A stretch of 64,000 nucleotides of DNA from Davidsoniella eucalypti (taxonomy: Eukaryota > Ascomycota > Sordariomycetes > Microascales > Ceratocystidaceae), in assembly GCA_004009845.1 (NCBI GenBank), contig RMBW01000033.1, positions 1 through 64,000 of the forward strand, written 5' to 3'. Made by a program: the position numbers and the translations under genes. The notes beneath the pieces are model-generated. The model searched no databases, was not told the origin of the DNA, and saw only the letters and a program-made list of their open reading frames with translations. Positions 22,722-35,016 of this stretch are shown here, piece after piece; within the stretch, counting starts at the first letter, position 1, and each line of letters begins with the position of its first letter.

Positions 22722-24512
22722 TCAGAAAAGCTTCAAAGCATTCATGCGCTCTGCTTTACGCTGTCGTCCATTAGGGCTTAACACCCAATCAGGAATCGGC
22801 GGCGTCATAGCACGCTCTATCGATTCTCGACTGTGTTCACTATCGTCGTCGTGGTCGCTAACTTGGTCAACTCCGTCCTCAGCATCATCTTCTACATCAT
22901 AATCGCCATTTATAGAAGCCGTGTTTATTGATAAGGCCCCATAGCTGTCCCGCAAATCGGTTGGCAGTTGCGTGGAAACTCCGGGTCCAAATTCATCAAC
23001 ACTACTTTGTCGACTCAAAGTACTGCGTACTGCGGGTAATGAGCCACTGCGAATACGTTTGAGACTGCGGATGCTGACTCGGCTTGCCAAGACGCGGCCG
23101 GCTTCAGGCGCTGCTAACACTATTGTACCAGGAGTCGCTAATGGCGGCGGTCCAGGAGAGTCAGAGCGGAAGAGCGGATGGATATGGGATTCGGCTGGTC
23201 TAGCAGACGATGTTCGTTGATGAGAGGAGAGGGATTGACTACCCGGACGAGTCATGGTTGAAGACCCTTGTGTTCTACTCCGACGGCGCCCACGAGGGGC
23301 ATTGTCAGGGTCTATTACAGGCGGGAGATCGAGGGTGCCAGGAGACTCCGGCTCATCTAAGTTCATAGGTGCTCGAAGAGGTATTGTAGGGCTCTGAGGT
23401 ATTGTCTCCAATAGACGTGAGGGAATGCCCTTCCCCTTCAAGAGTTGCGACGAGACGCCAGAGGAAATGGAACCGTGGAGGTCAAGTGAAGTCATAGAAG
23501 AGGCGGCTGACGGTGAGAGCGTGAGCTCCCACGTATCGAAGCCCAAGTCTGCAGAAGGAATCACAGTGCTACTTATTGGCGTCGTAGAGCTGGAGACAAT
23601 GCTGACTGGAGACAGCATCAAGTTTGAATTGCTACGAGCACTACGGTTACTTCTTAGAGACTCAACTGACACGCGCTTCGGCACCCGGCTGGAAGGTCGA
23701 GGAGCCAGAGGCGCCATCAGGTTGGCAGGAGAAGCTATTGGTGAAGTGATAGTGGCAGCAGAAGCCAGAGTGGAGATGGACAGAGCGGCGGAGGTCACAC
23801 GCTCAAGATCCAGAGGCGGCGAGGTAGCCAAAGAAGGCGCGCGAGCTGAGCGCACAGTAGACGTTGGGCTCCTGTTAGAGAACGACTTGGAGTCAAAGGT
23901 CTTCTCGAAGGACTTGTCCAGAGAAACGGCACTGTAGGCCAGTGTGCTGCCATCAGTCGAGGAAACTGGAGATCTAATGGCGGGCATGGTGGCGGAGTAG
24001 CGGATGCTCTTGATGTTAGACATGGCAGGAGAAGGGCGCTGACACGAGACAGACTCGCAGTCTGAAACATAACTAGGACGACGGGTAGATACATGAGCCA
24101 CCAAGAAGCCAAGCTGGGCTAGGAAGGCGATCAGGGTCAGCACTGCAATGGCAGACAGCAATGATGTAGGGGTCGTCTTCAAGATGAGTGACTGTGAAGG
24201 TAGTTGGCCCAGGAAGACGACAGCAAGAACGCCGAGGGCGGCAGCGGCAGTTCCAGAGACGACAGCGCCGGCGAAGAGAGAGCTAGAAGCCCATGATGGT
24301 AAAGGCTTTGAGATGAAGTGGGATGTGCACAAGCCGGTCAAAGACAGCATCGAAATGCCAGACACAGCAGTGCCGGCAAGGGTTACAAGATGCACAGTTG
24401 ACTGAGCAGAGGTGGTCTGGGTAGCAACAAGGGCGTTCAGGGCAATGGCGCCAGCAGAGGCAGCCACCGCCACTGGGCCCAGGGCTTTGGGGATCACAGG
24501 TGATATCGCCAT
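22722..24512 (-). CDS. Orphan four-TM protein with long Ser-rich cytosolic tail
   Basis: I do not recognise a named family. The frame gives 596 residues from the ATG at 24512, which sits in GCCATGGCG; an in-frame ATG 123 bases upstream (24635) would add a basic, non-hydrophobic segment and is less likely. Four hydrophobic helices lie at about residues 12-32, 40-62, 77-103 and 116-140. They are followed by some 450 residues rich in Ser, Pro, Arg and Thr with many RSxS- and SP-type sites, an acidic cluster (YDVEDDAEDGVDQ) and a C-terminal block TPPIPDWVLSPNGRQRKAER. The architecture suggests a membrane protein with a phosphorylated disordered tail. Subcellular site and function are unknown. Confidence 0.75.
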   Translation of the reverse strand: MAISPVIPKALGPVAVAASAGAIALNALVATQTTSAQSTVHLVTLAGTAVSGISMLSLTGLCTSHFISKPLPSWASSSLFAGAVVSGTAAAALGVLAVVFLGQLPSQSLILKTTPTSLLSAIAVLTLIAFLAQLGFLVAHVSTRRPSYVSDCESVSCQRPSPAMSNIKSIRYSATMPAIRSPVSSTDGSTLAYSAVSLDKSFEKTFDSKSFSNRSPTSTVRSARAPSLATSPPLDLERVTSAALSISTLASAATITSPIASPANLMAPLAPRPSSRVPKRVSVESLRSNRSARSNSNLMLSPVSIVSSSTTPISSTVIPSADLGFDTWELTLSPSAASSMTSLDLHGSISSGVSSQLLKGKGIPSRLLETIPQSPTIPLRAPMNLDEPESPGTLDLPPVIDPDNAPRGRRRSRTQGSSTMTRPGSQSLSSHQRTSSARPAESHIHPLFRSDSPGPPPLATPGTIVLAAPEAGRVLASRVSIRSLKRIRSGSLPAVRSTLSRQSSVDEFGPGVSTQLPTDLRDSYGALSINTASINGDYDVEDDAEDGVDQVSDHDDDSEHSRESIERAMTPPIPDWVLSPNGRQRKAERMNALKLF

Positions 24513-26250
24513 GGCGGTCGATGAATGTGTGTAAGTGTGTGGTGTACCAAGTTGGATCGGTGTGGTGTGGTTTAAAGAGCGACAGAGGGCCCAGTAGTTT
24601 CTTCTCTTGTATCGTGTACCGGCCAGCGAAAACAAGAATCAGCCCGTATTGGTTAGAGTAGCGATAGTGGTGGTGATGAGTATAGCGAGTGTTATCTTTG
24701 TAGTGTTGTCAATGAGCGTGATTCAAGATTCCGCAGATCCAGTCTAACGAGGTGCCTATAGTTTGGTGTATAAAACAAAAAAAAAAAAAAAAAAACCACA
24801 AAAATGTATATATAAAAAATGGCGTGAAGAAACGAAAGAAACAATTGGTGAGCGTGAAGAAGGAAAGATGGAAGTACCAAGAGAAGAGAAGATGAAGCTG
24901 GGGTAGAGGAAAGAGAGACAATGGTCGGAGATATTATATAAACGAGAGACGATGCAAGAAAGAGTGTTGGTCTTTCAGCAGAGAGGGGGAGAGTGAGCCT
25001 TTTGGTGAGGATGAAGAGAAAAAGAAGAAGAAAGAGAGAATGAAAACAACAAGAGCTCGGATGTTGTTTGTGTTTTGATATCTGAGTATTTTGTTAGCCT
25101 ACATGGAATCCACAACTGACATCCGCCGTTCCCAAAATGGCATGGCAGGAAAAAAACAGAATAAAAAGAATAAAAAAGAGAATAAAACGATTCTGGATGT
25201 GGATGGCGAAGATGCCTGCACCTGCAGCGAGAACAGACGGACAATAACTGCAAGTCCAGGGGTGCTTGTTGATGGTTGGGCTGGGTTGAGTGAGCATACC
25301 TGATACCTGAGCGCCTGAAAAAGAAGAGCTCTTGTTTTGTTTAGTTTAGTTTACTCTAGTATGGAGAGACGGAGCTTCTTAGAGCTAAGAAGAAAGAATT
25401 AAAAGAAAAAAAAAGCAGGGGACAAGGGGAGTCCTCTAGAAATTGTTCTAGCGTGAAATCCGCCGAACAGATGGAGAATAATCCGCGAGGCGGGTTACGT
25501 TGATATTGAACCTTGACTTGCTTCAAACCTGAGCTACAAGCGGTGGGCAAAGCAAGCGAGGAAGGCTTGAATAAAGAAGTAAGTCTAGATCCGCAAGCCG
25601 CGCTTTTCAACGCAGAAAAAGGAAAGGATGGCTGTCTTCTTGATTCTCGGAAATCTAGAATCTAGAGCGTTGACTTGTTGGTTGTTCAGGTTCTGGCTAG
25701 AATATCCTCATTCGGCAAGCGAGCTGCAAGAGGCCAAAGACAAAACAAAACAAAAACAACAACAGCGGCGGCGGCGGCGGCCAGAATTAGGATATTAAAC
25801 AATAAACAGTAGTAAATATAGCAAAATAGATAGATCAGCTGCTGGAGGCTGTGATCGTATGGCAGGGCAAGCCAAGCTGCAGAGTGATGTTTTGGGATAT
25901 GCAAGCTGCAGAGCAACGCAAGCGTAGTGGCAGCAGAAGTGGAAGCCGAAGCGGGAAATAATGGCCGCAGATTCTGCACGCGATAACGAGTGCTTCGGAT
26001 TCGAAACAGGTGGGTACAGAGTGGTTTCTGGGAGAAGAGATACATGTAGTAAGTAGTACTAGTAGGAGTAGTATCTATAGTGTCTACAGACTAAATCGTG
26101 GAGTCCTGCGGCGGCGACGATATCAAGCTCCTGGACGAGCCGGGTTTAGTGAGTATCCTGGGAGTTTGAAGACGATGCTGGTCGGATTCGATGTGGCAAG
26201 CCAAGTGCGAGACTGTGGAAGGGTTTGACGGTCGGTTAGCTGATGTCTGG
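24513..26250 (-). promoter_or_regulatory. Pyrimidine-rich leader/promoter of the four-TM gene (minus strand)
   Basis: The plus strand is purine-rich over long runs (for example 24,840-25,040), so the minus strand is C/T-rich as in many fungal 5' leaders. An A-run occurs at about 24776-24795. Short ORFs are low complexity. A (CGG)5 tract lies at 25766-25780. Confidence 0.4.
25766..25780. repeat. (CGG)5 microsatellite
   Basis: Five perfect CGG units follow an AAC-rich stretch in an otherwise AT-rich region. No coding frame is supported here. Confidence 0.6.
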
Positions 26251-29200
26251 GTTACGATAGTTGGACCGTGATTAAAAATAAATAAATAAAAAAAGAAGAA
26301 AAAAAAGGGAATTTGTTGTTGATTTTCGGTGGCGGGAAGAAAAAGAAGGAGAAGTTGTAAATGGCAAAATATCGAATAAAAGACAAGAAGCGCGAAGAAA
26401 GAAAGTTTGTCTGTTCTCTCGACCAGACTTTGGCTGTGTTATAGCCAGTAGTCGTGCCTCTGGTATAGCCAGAAGTATTACCAGTAGATTGACTCTGCAT
26501 TGACGGAATGGCTTCAAGTCTATCTTTCTTTTTTTCCTGGTCGGATAAACGTGATTTGCTCTCCTTCTTCTTGTCCAATTTTGACTTCTGGTCCCAGCTT
26601 AGCGAAGCAATCTTTAAATCAAGGCCTTAGTATAAGACACGATGTGTGATATTGCTCGACATTATTACGATAAAGTGCAAAGGCCAACGAGCTGCCAGAA
26701 AAGGACGAAACTGAAAGCCGTCTCTCTTGTTTTGTTCTTCTCTGGAAGGGTTCAAACTTACAGATGTGCAGTAAGCACCTGCAGATACAACTTGTGTGCT
26801 TTGACGTCAATAAATGATCGGGCTTTATCTTTGGTGCTGTTGGCAGGATTGATTCGCGACGTGATTGCGTGGAGACTTCTGATTCTTTTCTATTGTCCAG
26901 ACTTGGCTGGAAAATCTGCAAACACGTCGGCCGATCAGAGGAAGACTCGACGATGTGAAAGAGCGCTTTTTGATGCCGAGCTGGTATCTCTTTATTAGCA
27001 TGGCTACGAGAATGCAAACAAACGAATAGTAAACAACAAAAACCGGATGATTGGATGGCAGATTCGTTGGCCCAAGTGCCTTTTTACTGCGTGGATTGCC
27101 TTCCTATTGTTCCTGACTGAATCATTATTCTTGGTGATGGTGATATGACGCTGAGAAAAGACAGATAAACAAATAATAATGCCCACCATATTCTTGTCTT
27201 GTGGGTCTCCACAATTTGAAATCCTTCGATAGACAAGTTGAGTTTTTACCAACGCTTTCCCTCTGTTTTTTTTGTCGAACGCCTATTGGGAAAGAACAAG
27301 GAACATGGCAAGAAAAAAGCGGTATGTGCCATATTAGGTAACCTGGTTTTCTCGACGGTCCTAATTAGGAAAGGCATTCCCAGCCCTAGACACAAGAAAA
27401 GAAACAAAAAAAAAGAAATATTCACCCACGGAAGATACTGAGAAATCGACTCTGGCTCAAGCATTAGTCGAACAGCGGCTGAAGCAAGACATGTGATGAG
27501 CCAAATAACGGTGAGCAATCGTGAGATTGTATGCACATTTTTTTTTCTTCATTGCTTACAATATACTGACTTGACTCGCTAGATTCTGTGTTCTTTTCTC
27601 TATATTCCACAAGGCCAGCCGGAAATTATCATCGACTTGGTGATGGCACCGTAACTGTCGCCCATACCCGAAGTCTAGAAATCGGATGCTAGTCTTGTTT
27701 AGTTAGTCTTTATGCAAGGCTTTGGGCCTAAAAGCTAGTTTTGATTCCTCCCACTACAATGCAACAGCAATATGGGCCATCTTCTGGAGAAATGCCGATG
27801 CTTTTTAGTTTCTGTTGATTAGATCATCGCTCATGTTGATGTGACAAAAGGAGAGGCTGTCAATTGAAATAAACAAACAAGCTTGGTTCAACTTTATACA
27901 GGCGCTCCATTATGGCCCGGGCAGCTGCAATGTGAACAGTCCAAGCTTTCCATAATTCCGGTTTCTTTCAACTGCATAGACAATTGTCTGACAGCCGCTA
28001 GTCAACTACGTATCTGAAGAATTTTCCTTTCTTTCTTTTCTTTCTTTTCCCTTGGCATCTTTCGGCAATATCCAGTGCCACACGCCTCATACGAGACAAA
28101 GCACAGGTACAGGCGCTGACACAAGCCCGGCAATTGGGAACAAGAAAGTCTCATATATGTGTGGATTACAATATCAACAAAGGAATGCGGCGATACAAAG
28201 AACTCGGAAGCTTCATGACCTCACCGGGGATATAATCCACGGACTTTAAGGGAGAAACCTTTATTTATTTTTATTTAAAAAATAAAAAGGTCTGTTCTCA
28301 CCAAAGTCAACACAATATGCAGGCCCCAGAAAAAATAGAATAGCTCGCATGCATAATATGCAGCAAGTTGCAAGAACTGCAGCTGCCTTACACTAGCTTC
28401 TGTTGCCATTCTCTTTATTTGGTTCCTGCATCAAATCAAGTGTCTTCAGGGTTCACGTGCCCTAAATGTTGTGTACCTGCATTTTGATATGTAACACTAC
28501 AGAAAAAAAAAAGCTGCAGAATGTTGAAGCAACAGCCTAACTCAACTTGGACCAGTAGAAACATGAAGACTTGAGGGTTAAACCTAGAGAAAGAAAAGAA
28601 AAAAAAAATTCGAAGATTTATATCTCATGTCCAAAGTTTTAACACATGAAGGATTTGTTGATTTTTACATCTTCTTTTCGGTGTCATGAAACGCATAATT
28701 TTCACTTGTTTTCTTTTCAACGTTCTCCCGGGCGATCTGGTGTTCAGAGACTTCATTGTCTAGGTGATCGGCATAAACATGTGAAACGAACTGTTAGTGA
28801 CAAACATCAAAAGAAAGCCATAGCTAAATATCCATATACAACTAGCTAAGTGTATATAATAATAGATACTAACTAGTTGCTATGTACGTGTAGCACTAAC
28901 AAGTGACCACGCATATATCTTTGCAAAATAAATACGAAAAGTTCTCAAAATTTGAATTCTCAATATTATTTGTACATGGCATGCAATCTTGATAAGCTAA
29001 GCCTCTCGTGTCCAACTGCAACAGAACAAATCCTCCTCACAAAAAAATGAGATATTATTCTACTAGACTCGTAACACAACTTCTGTTGCATGGAATCATC
29101 CTACACATTTTGTCTGTAACCAAGAAAACTGCAGAACCATATCGAGCAAGACAAAATACAGTTGTGTAAAAGGCGTCGTGGTGCATATTCTCAAACACAG

Positions 29201-29583
29201 GCTGAGTTTTTTTTTTTTCTCTTTTCTTCGTTAGGGTTGTTTTCTTCTCGAGTTTCATAGCTTGACCGCTTGTTCTATTTCAACTATAATCGAAAAAGAT
29301 GCCTTCAGTCAATCACAATTGCTCACTACTAATGGAGTGTTCGTTCAGATCCTTAATCTTGAAACAACAGACGAAAGAAGGTCCGAGCCATATGAAAAAA
29401 AAGAAAAAAAAAACGAAACTACTAAGCTAATGCCGGCTATCGTCGTCGTATATGAAAAATCGAAATAGAAGCCTATATCGGGGAGAGAAGAGAAAAAAAA
29501 AAGAAGGGTTACAATGGCCTTGGTTAGTGTACTTCGATAGGGGCATAGCTGAGCTATATTGACACCCTTTTAATGGTATGGCT

Positions 29584-29619
29584 TGCATATGTACGATACA
29601 TGCAGTATATACATATGCA
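29584..29619. repeat. Perfect 10-bp inverted repeat
   Basis: TGCATATGTA at 29584-29593 is the exact reverse complement of TACATATGCA at 29610-29619, with a 16-base loop. It could form a hairpin or bind a dimeric factor. No function is assigned. Confidence 0.5.
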
Positions 29620-32600
29620 CATATATGGCTTGTATCATTAAGCTTCTTGTGTCTCCGGGCTCTAATACATTGCGTGCATATGTAGTATCAAAACCTCGTG
29701 CACGCCACCGCTATGAATTTCAGGACACTTCACTTGGATAGACAAAATTAAAAACATGCAAGTATAGTCGAACAGATATGTCCTAAGTGTTCTCTTGCTC
29801 ATGGGAGGGGGGGTCGTAAGATGCAACGCTGGATCTAGAACGGCTCTTCATACTGGGTTCTCCTCTGTTCAGCCATTTTTTGCTTACTTGCTAGAGAAAG
29901 GCCGCGGTGAACTTGATCGGCTGACTTGGCTGGTTCTACATGTCAAGTATCGTCTTCCCCTCACTCCCTTTTTCGGGCTCAGGATAGGCGATAGAAGCCT
30001 CTCTTGTTTCTTTTTTTTTCCTTTTGCTTTTCCCTTTCACGTAGATCGGGAGAGACAAAGCTAGTTCCCTTGAGATACATACAGATACTATAACTTTGGT
30101 TCCTTATTACCTGCAAGAACATATCCATCCCTTCCCCTTCTCCAGACTCACCAGATTGGTCACCAGATCTGATCAGAGGGGTTGAAGAACAGGGCAAAGG
30201 GGAGCACAACCACATGAACAAAACCCTGGAATAAACGTGGAGAACAAGAGAGAAAGGCCAGTAACAAACCAAGAGAATCTTGTCGTTTTCCTGCCAAAAA
30301 TCGAGAAAGCCCTGCTGCCATGTTTATGTTGTTTCTTTTGTGCAGAGCGAAATAGTGAAAGTAAACAACAGCCCAAGCTCCTTCCTTTCGTTGTGGTCGC
30401 CTTAAGCAACAACAATGCACTGCATCCAGTGACGAGATACAATAGCCCTTTTCCATGTTTCTACTGTCATAAATCCCGTTTTATCTGTGCTCTTTTGGAT
30501 TAATATTATTGTATGCACAATCCCAGTCCAAGGCTAGCTGGGGTGAATAAGAGAAACATTGACAATAATACCAAGTCCATAATAATGGCCTCAAATCTAA
30601 TCATCGTGCACAAGGAGGAAGGCATGGCGGCCTTTGACATCCTGGCTTCTATATTTTTTTTTTCTTTTGGTTAGCTGGTTGACTTGCCCTGGTTGGTGAG
30701 CTAAGACCTTTTTTTATTTTATTATCTTCTCCCGGCCTCTTCTGTTTTTCTTCCTCGTCGATTCTTCGGGTCTTAGCACGCCGGCCGCTATAGCAAGAGA
30801 AGCTATCAAACGGGAAGGCTATTCTATTCCTTCGTTGAGGAGGCGTCCGTGCCGAACTTGGTTGGCTTGTCAACCAACACAGCTCTCTTTCTAGCGTCTT
30901 GTTCCTTGGGTAAAGCCTTTTGTTCTTCTTTTTTTCCTTTCCTTTTTCGGTGCCTGTGCCGTCGTTGTCCGTAGCTACCAATGTTAACGCATAAACAAAG
31001 ACCGAAAGAAGAATGTTGTTTTGGTTCTCTTTTTGAAGAGTCAGAAAGAAATCCAAAGGTCTGACATGGTAACTCGCCGAGCCACCTGAGCGCATTTACT
31101 CTGTGTTTCTATTTTTCTTTTCGTTTCCCTGGTGTCAAATTCTCGAGTGACAGGCCGTCAGAAAAGAGAAGGGAAAGAAAAACAAGAGGTCAAACCATTC
31201 AATGCGTTTCGAAACATTTTTGAGAGGATATTCGTGTACGATTTTTTGCCGTGTCAAGTTTGATTTGTCATATAGTGCTTGGTTGTAAGAACAAAGGCGG
31301 TGAAATAAACCACAAGTAAATCAAAGCAATTGCAATTGCTCGAACAATACCATTGGAAAGAAAGAAAAAAAGAAGATAGAAGATAATCGCGTCGATACAA
31401 CAAAATGCTGGATGAAAAACGCGTTCTTTCCACGTAGCTTTATATAATAGTGTCGGAAAGCGGAAGTCTGTTGTCATTCGGCCCAAAATGGAATGACAAC
31501 CGAATAGAACGATTGCAGATTCTATCACCAAGAAAACAACGTACAAAGTAATGTCGAATTAGTTGCTTAACACTGTACATTCTACTAAACAACACGCTAC
31601 TGCAAGAGCTTGGATACTGTGCAATTCTTTTGAAATTACTCTCTTCGTCATGTCTCACCGGCAACGGAAAGCCGGAGCCAGAAGAGGTAGTGAGCTTGAC
31701 TATTTCTGTCGTCTTGCCCCGTTACTTCAGACGGCGATTCCTTATTGGGGCCTACTTCCCATGGCCGGTCGGGGAAAATACGGCAGAATAGCTAGAGAGA
31801 TGGGGACGGAGATAAACGTCGATATGCACCTCTAAATTGGCCCTCATTTCGCTATCATGCAGTGTTTCTGCAGCTTGCCTGTCTTCGTTGTGGTTTGTTT
31901 GTTTGTTGAGCACACATGAGCCTCGCATCATTTATCATCTTCATCTTGCCCATTGCATAGTAGTAGTCGTTGTAAATAGTACTGCTATACTTTGAGACAC
32001 TACAAAGAGAACCCGCATCTAGATTCTTGGTTCCTCGGGGCCTGAGGAACTGGACGGATGCAAACCTCGTTCGATGCAGGCTCCGGTTTGTTCTATTGTT
32101 AGATGTTCAGGTGAAGCGGTGTTTCTGCAGCTTCGGCCTGCATTCAACCTGCATTCTCTTTGTTTTGCTGGCTACCGTCCATCTAAGCCATCGATCGATT
32201 TCTTGGTTACCACGGCATATTGCCGCTATCTTATTGCTCTTGTCTTTACTTTCTTCTTTTAGTTATACAACATACATATGTATGATTAATCCCTCCCCCT
32301 TTGCTCATACAAAACTATCTCAGCGTGCAGCTTGAGTGGTTTCAGTTGAAGCTTCTCCCAGCCTTCTTCCTGCATATCGACGAACACATCTTTTTTGAAA
32401 TTTTTTATTCATTATAAATATATTTCTTCTGCCCCGTTTGTTGTTCTGGCAACCGCCCAGAATTGACCTTTTACTTGAAGGGAAGAGAGAAAAAAATGTT
32501 TCCTTTCTTAGCTAATCTACTGTAGCTTTTTCTAACGGCACTTGGATCAGGAAGAACTACAACGACGGGAGACAGGAGAAAGAAAAGATCACAATAGATT

Positions 32601-33583
32601 CTTGCTCTGAAACGAACGTTACTACTCTGTTGGCCTCTTCTTCTGTTCTTTTCTTTTTTTTTTCTGCCTAGTTTACGCTTTTTCCTTCAATTCTTTGGTG
32701 GAAAAGGGGTCTTTGACCTTCTCGGTTCTTCTCTCTGTTCTCCTCCTCTCATCGTTCTCAGCTTGTTGACGTTCCTTTCGGGCTCTTGTAAATCACAAGG
32801 CTGGTTTGGCGAGAACAGACATATTTTGTTCTACTTGAATTACTAATTTATTTTCGCTATTTCTTGGTTCTATTGCGCCGGCAGCCTATTTCAACTTGAG
32901 ATGAAATGAAAATGTGCCATAGCGGTCGATGAACAACGCTACGCTGGCTTTTTTTTTCTCTCTTTACTTTATGGTACAGTTCTTCTTGCCGAGGAAAAAG
33001 GCAACCTAACGGAGCCTTTTTCTCCGGTAAATCTCAGAAAGTAGTATCTGTGATCTGTACATGTATGTCTTTACTGTAACACTAGCGCTCCATTCAAAGA
33101 AAGAAAGAAGCGTAAGATTACATTCAAAGTTGCGGTCAGCAAGTTATGTGGCGCTGAGAAAAAGAATGGCGAAGCTTTTGTAGTCTCCTGCTCGGATACG
33201 AGGTAGTATTGTCCAGAAGAAAAAGAAAAGAAAAAAAAGGGAAAAAAAGAACAGACCTTCACATGCATGAATACTGCGAAGAACTGCGAAGACACGGCCA
33301 GAGAAGTCATAGAAGATGCATTGAAAAAAAAAATTGAATACAAAGGTAGCGTTATTCATATGCTGTCTTGATTTTGGTGTAAATACCAACTATCACGAGA
33401 AGCAAGGAGAACTGCCATCGCCACGGTTCTTAGCCTTTGATAGCAGGACAAGAAGAAGCGATAGAAATAATCACCCGAAACTATCGATGATAGCAAATCA
33501 TGTCGTAAATCCAAAAATAAAACAAGTTTGTATCGTCAGCCACGTAACACATCCAAACAATATTGTCCCTTATTTCTGTTTGC

Positions 33584-33611
33584 TTTTTTTTTTTTTTTTT
33601 TTTTTTTTTTT
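33584..33611. repeat. T28 homopolymer
   Basis: Twenty-eight consecutive T bases on the plus strand (A28 on the minus strand), about 335 bases downstream of the GST stop codon on the minus strand. It is the longest homopolymer I noticed in the window. Confidence 0.8.
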
Positions 33612-33945
33612 GGACGCGCGCTTTGAGTGCAAGAACAACTTCGATCTTTTCTCATCGTTTGTAGATTACAAATGTACTATAACTGATCATTTGTCTCGAA
33701 ACTGCGAAAGAAGCTTGACTTTAAGCGTGCCTTGTCACATTTGTGTTGTTGTACGGTTGAATGGTGTCACCATACTGAGGGTTACTATCAATATCATTCA
33801 CATCATAACCCTAAATTGATCTGATGGGTACTCATCTCATGGGTTCGAACACCATAGAACTTCGTGAAACAAGTCGTTAACTATATCATTAAAAATCAAG
33901 CCAATGAACTCGTAAGATACACTAAATATATCGGTGAGATCTCCA

Positions 33946-35016
33946 CTAACCACGAAGCAGATCAACAAACTCTCCGGTCTCCTTCTCGATTCTCTGCGTC
34001 GACGCCGCATAACCCGGTTCCGCCTTGAGTGCCGCCACATACTTGACGAGCAGCGGGTAAGTATTCTCCAACGATCCCTTTTCCCACGTAGCCAGCTTAC
34101 CGCAGCGAGCCAACGACGCAAACAGCGGGAAGCTGAGTAAGATGTCGGCGGCTGTTAGGTTATCGCCGGTGAGGAAGCGGCCACCGGAGGTGCTGAGGTA
34201 GCCCTCGAGAAGGTTGAAGTGGCGCTTCATGTTGGGTACGATGAACATGTTGACGACCCGGCCGGCTACCATGCCGGTGATGGGGCGAATAGGGAAGGGG
34301 ACGGATGAGGAACCCATGCCTATGAAGTATGAGTGTCAGTGGATATAAAAACAAAGCTTTTTTTGTCTTTGTTCGTTCTAGAAGTTCAAATGCTACATGA
34401 TAGATACAGCAGATGAAGTTTCTACCAAAAGATACTAGGGAAGAGATGGAAAAAAAAAAAAACTTACGATCTAGAACCAACGACATGACAACATACGGCA
34501 TCAACGAGCCTTCAGCATAATGCAAGAGATACTCGTACCGTCTCCACGCCTCCGTCTCAGCAAAGATATCGCCCTCGTTGCCATCCTCCCAGCGCTTCGG
34601 CACGAGCTCTCCACGACCCTGTTTCGCAGCAAAGTTACCCGCCAAGAACTGGACGATATTACCACTCTCGGCCAAAACCAAGGGCTTCTCCGTAGAAGCA
34701 GCATCGGCGGGCGATAGCTCGACTAGCGGAGACTTGCCGAGCGGGTGGATGTTGAGGAGCTCCTTGGGTGCCAGACTAGTCGTGGGATCCCGCTTGTAGA
34801 CGGCCAGGTCGTAGGGAAGACGCAGCTCTTCGAGGAGCCAGAGAATACTCTGGGCACGAGACTTTTCCAGCCTGTAAAGAGGGGTTTGGATTAGTGGCCG
34901 TAATGTCGCGATATATGGTGGATGGGTTGGGATGTCCCAGGGTTAAATGTGAGGTGAAAATGATGTGGCGGTGGACAAAAAACATACCAGTGGACTTTGA
35001 TCTTGGGAAGAGCCAT
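33946..35016 (-). CDS. GTT1: Glutathione S-transferase, Gtt1-like
   Basis: Exons 34988-35016, 34468-34871 and 33946-34319 give 268 residues. The N-terminal thioredoxin-like domain shows KIKVHWLEKSRAQSILWLLEEL, NIHPLGKSPLVEL and LAESGNIVQFL; the Glu-Ser pair of AESG should bind the glutathione gamma-glutamyl group. The C-terminal helical domain includes YLLHYAEGSLMPYVVM, VPFPIRPITG and NLTAADILLSFPLF (N-capping box and hydrophobic staple region). The order and spacing match yeast Gtt1, an ER-associated GST, more than Ure2-type enzymes. It conjugates glutathione to electrophiles or peroxides. The ATG at 35016 has A at -3 and matches the family start; another in-frame ATG at 35043 would add nine residues. 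Introns are 116 and 148 nt, both GT-AG. Confidence 0.92.

Larger units (their letters stand above)
26251..33945. other. 7.7-kb gene desert
   Basis: Both strands were read and no ORF has family resemblance, conserved motifs or a convincing exon chain. The DNA is AT-rich with many A or T runs. Visible structures are an inverted repeat at 29584-29619, a T28 tract at 33584-33611 and telobox octamers at 29231-29238 and 33807-33814. Part near 33,600-33,945 is probably the 3' UTR of the GST gene. Confidence 0.5.

Noticed and set aside
33840..33852. GGGTTCGAACACC, like a tRNA B box/T-loop
   Set aside because: No A box, acceptor stem or anticodon arm can be formed with neighbouring sequence.
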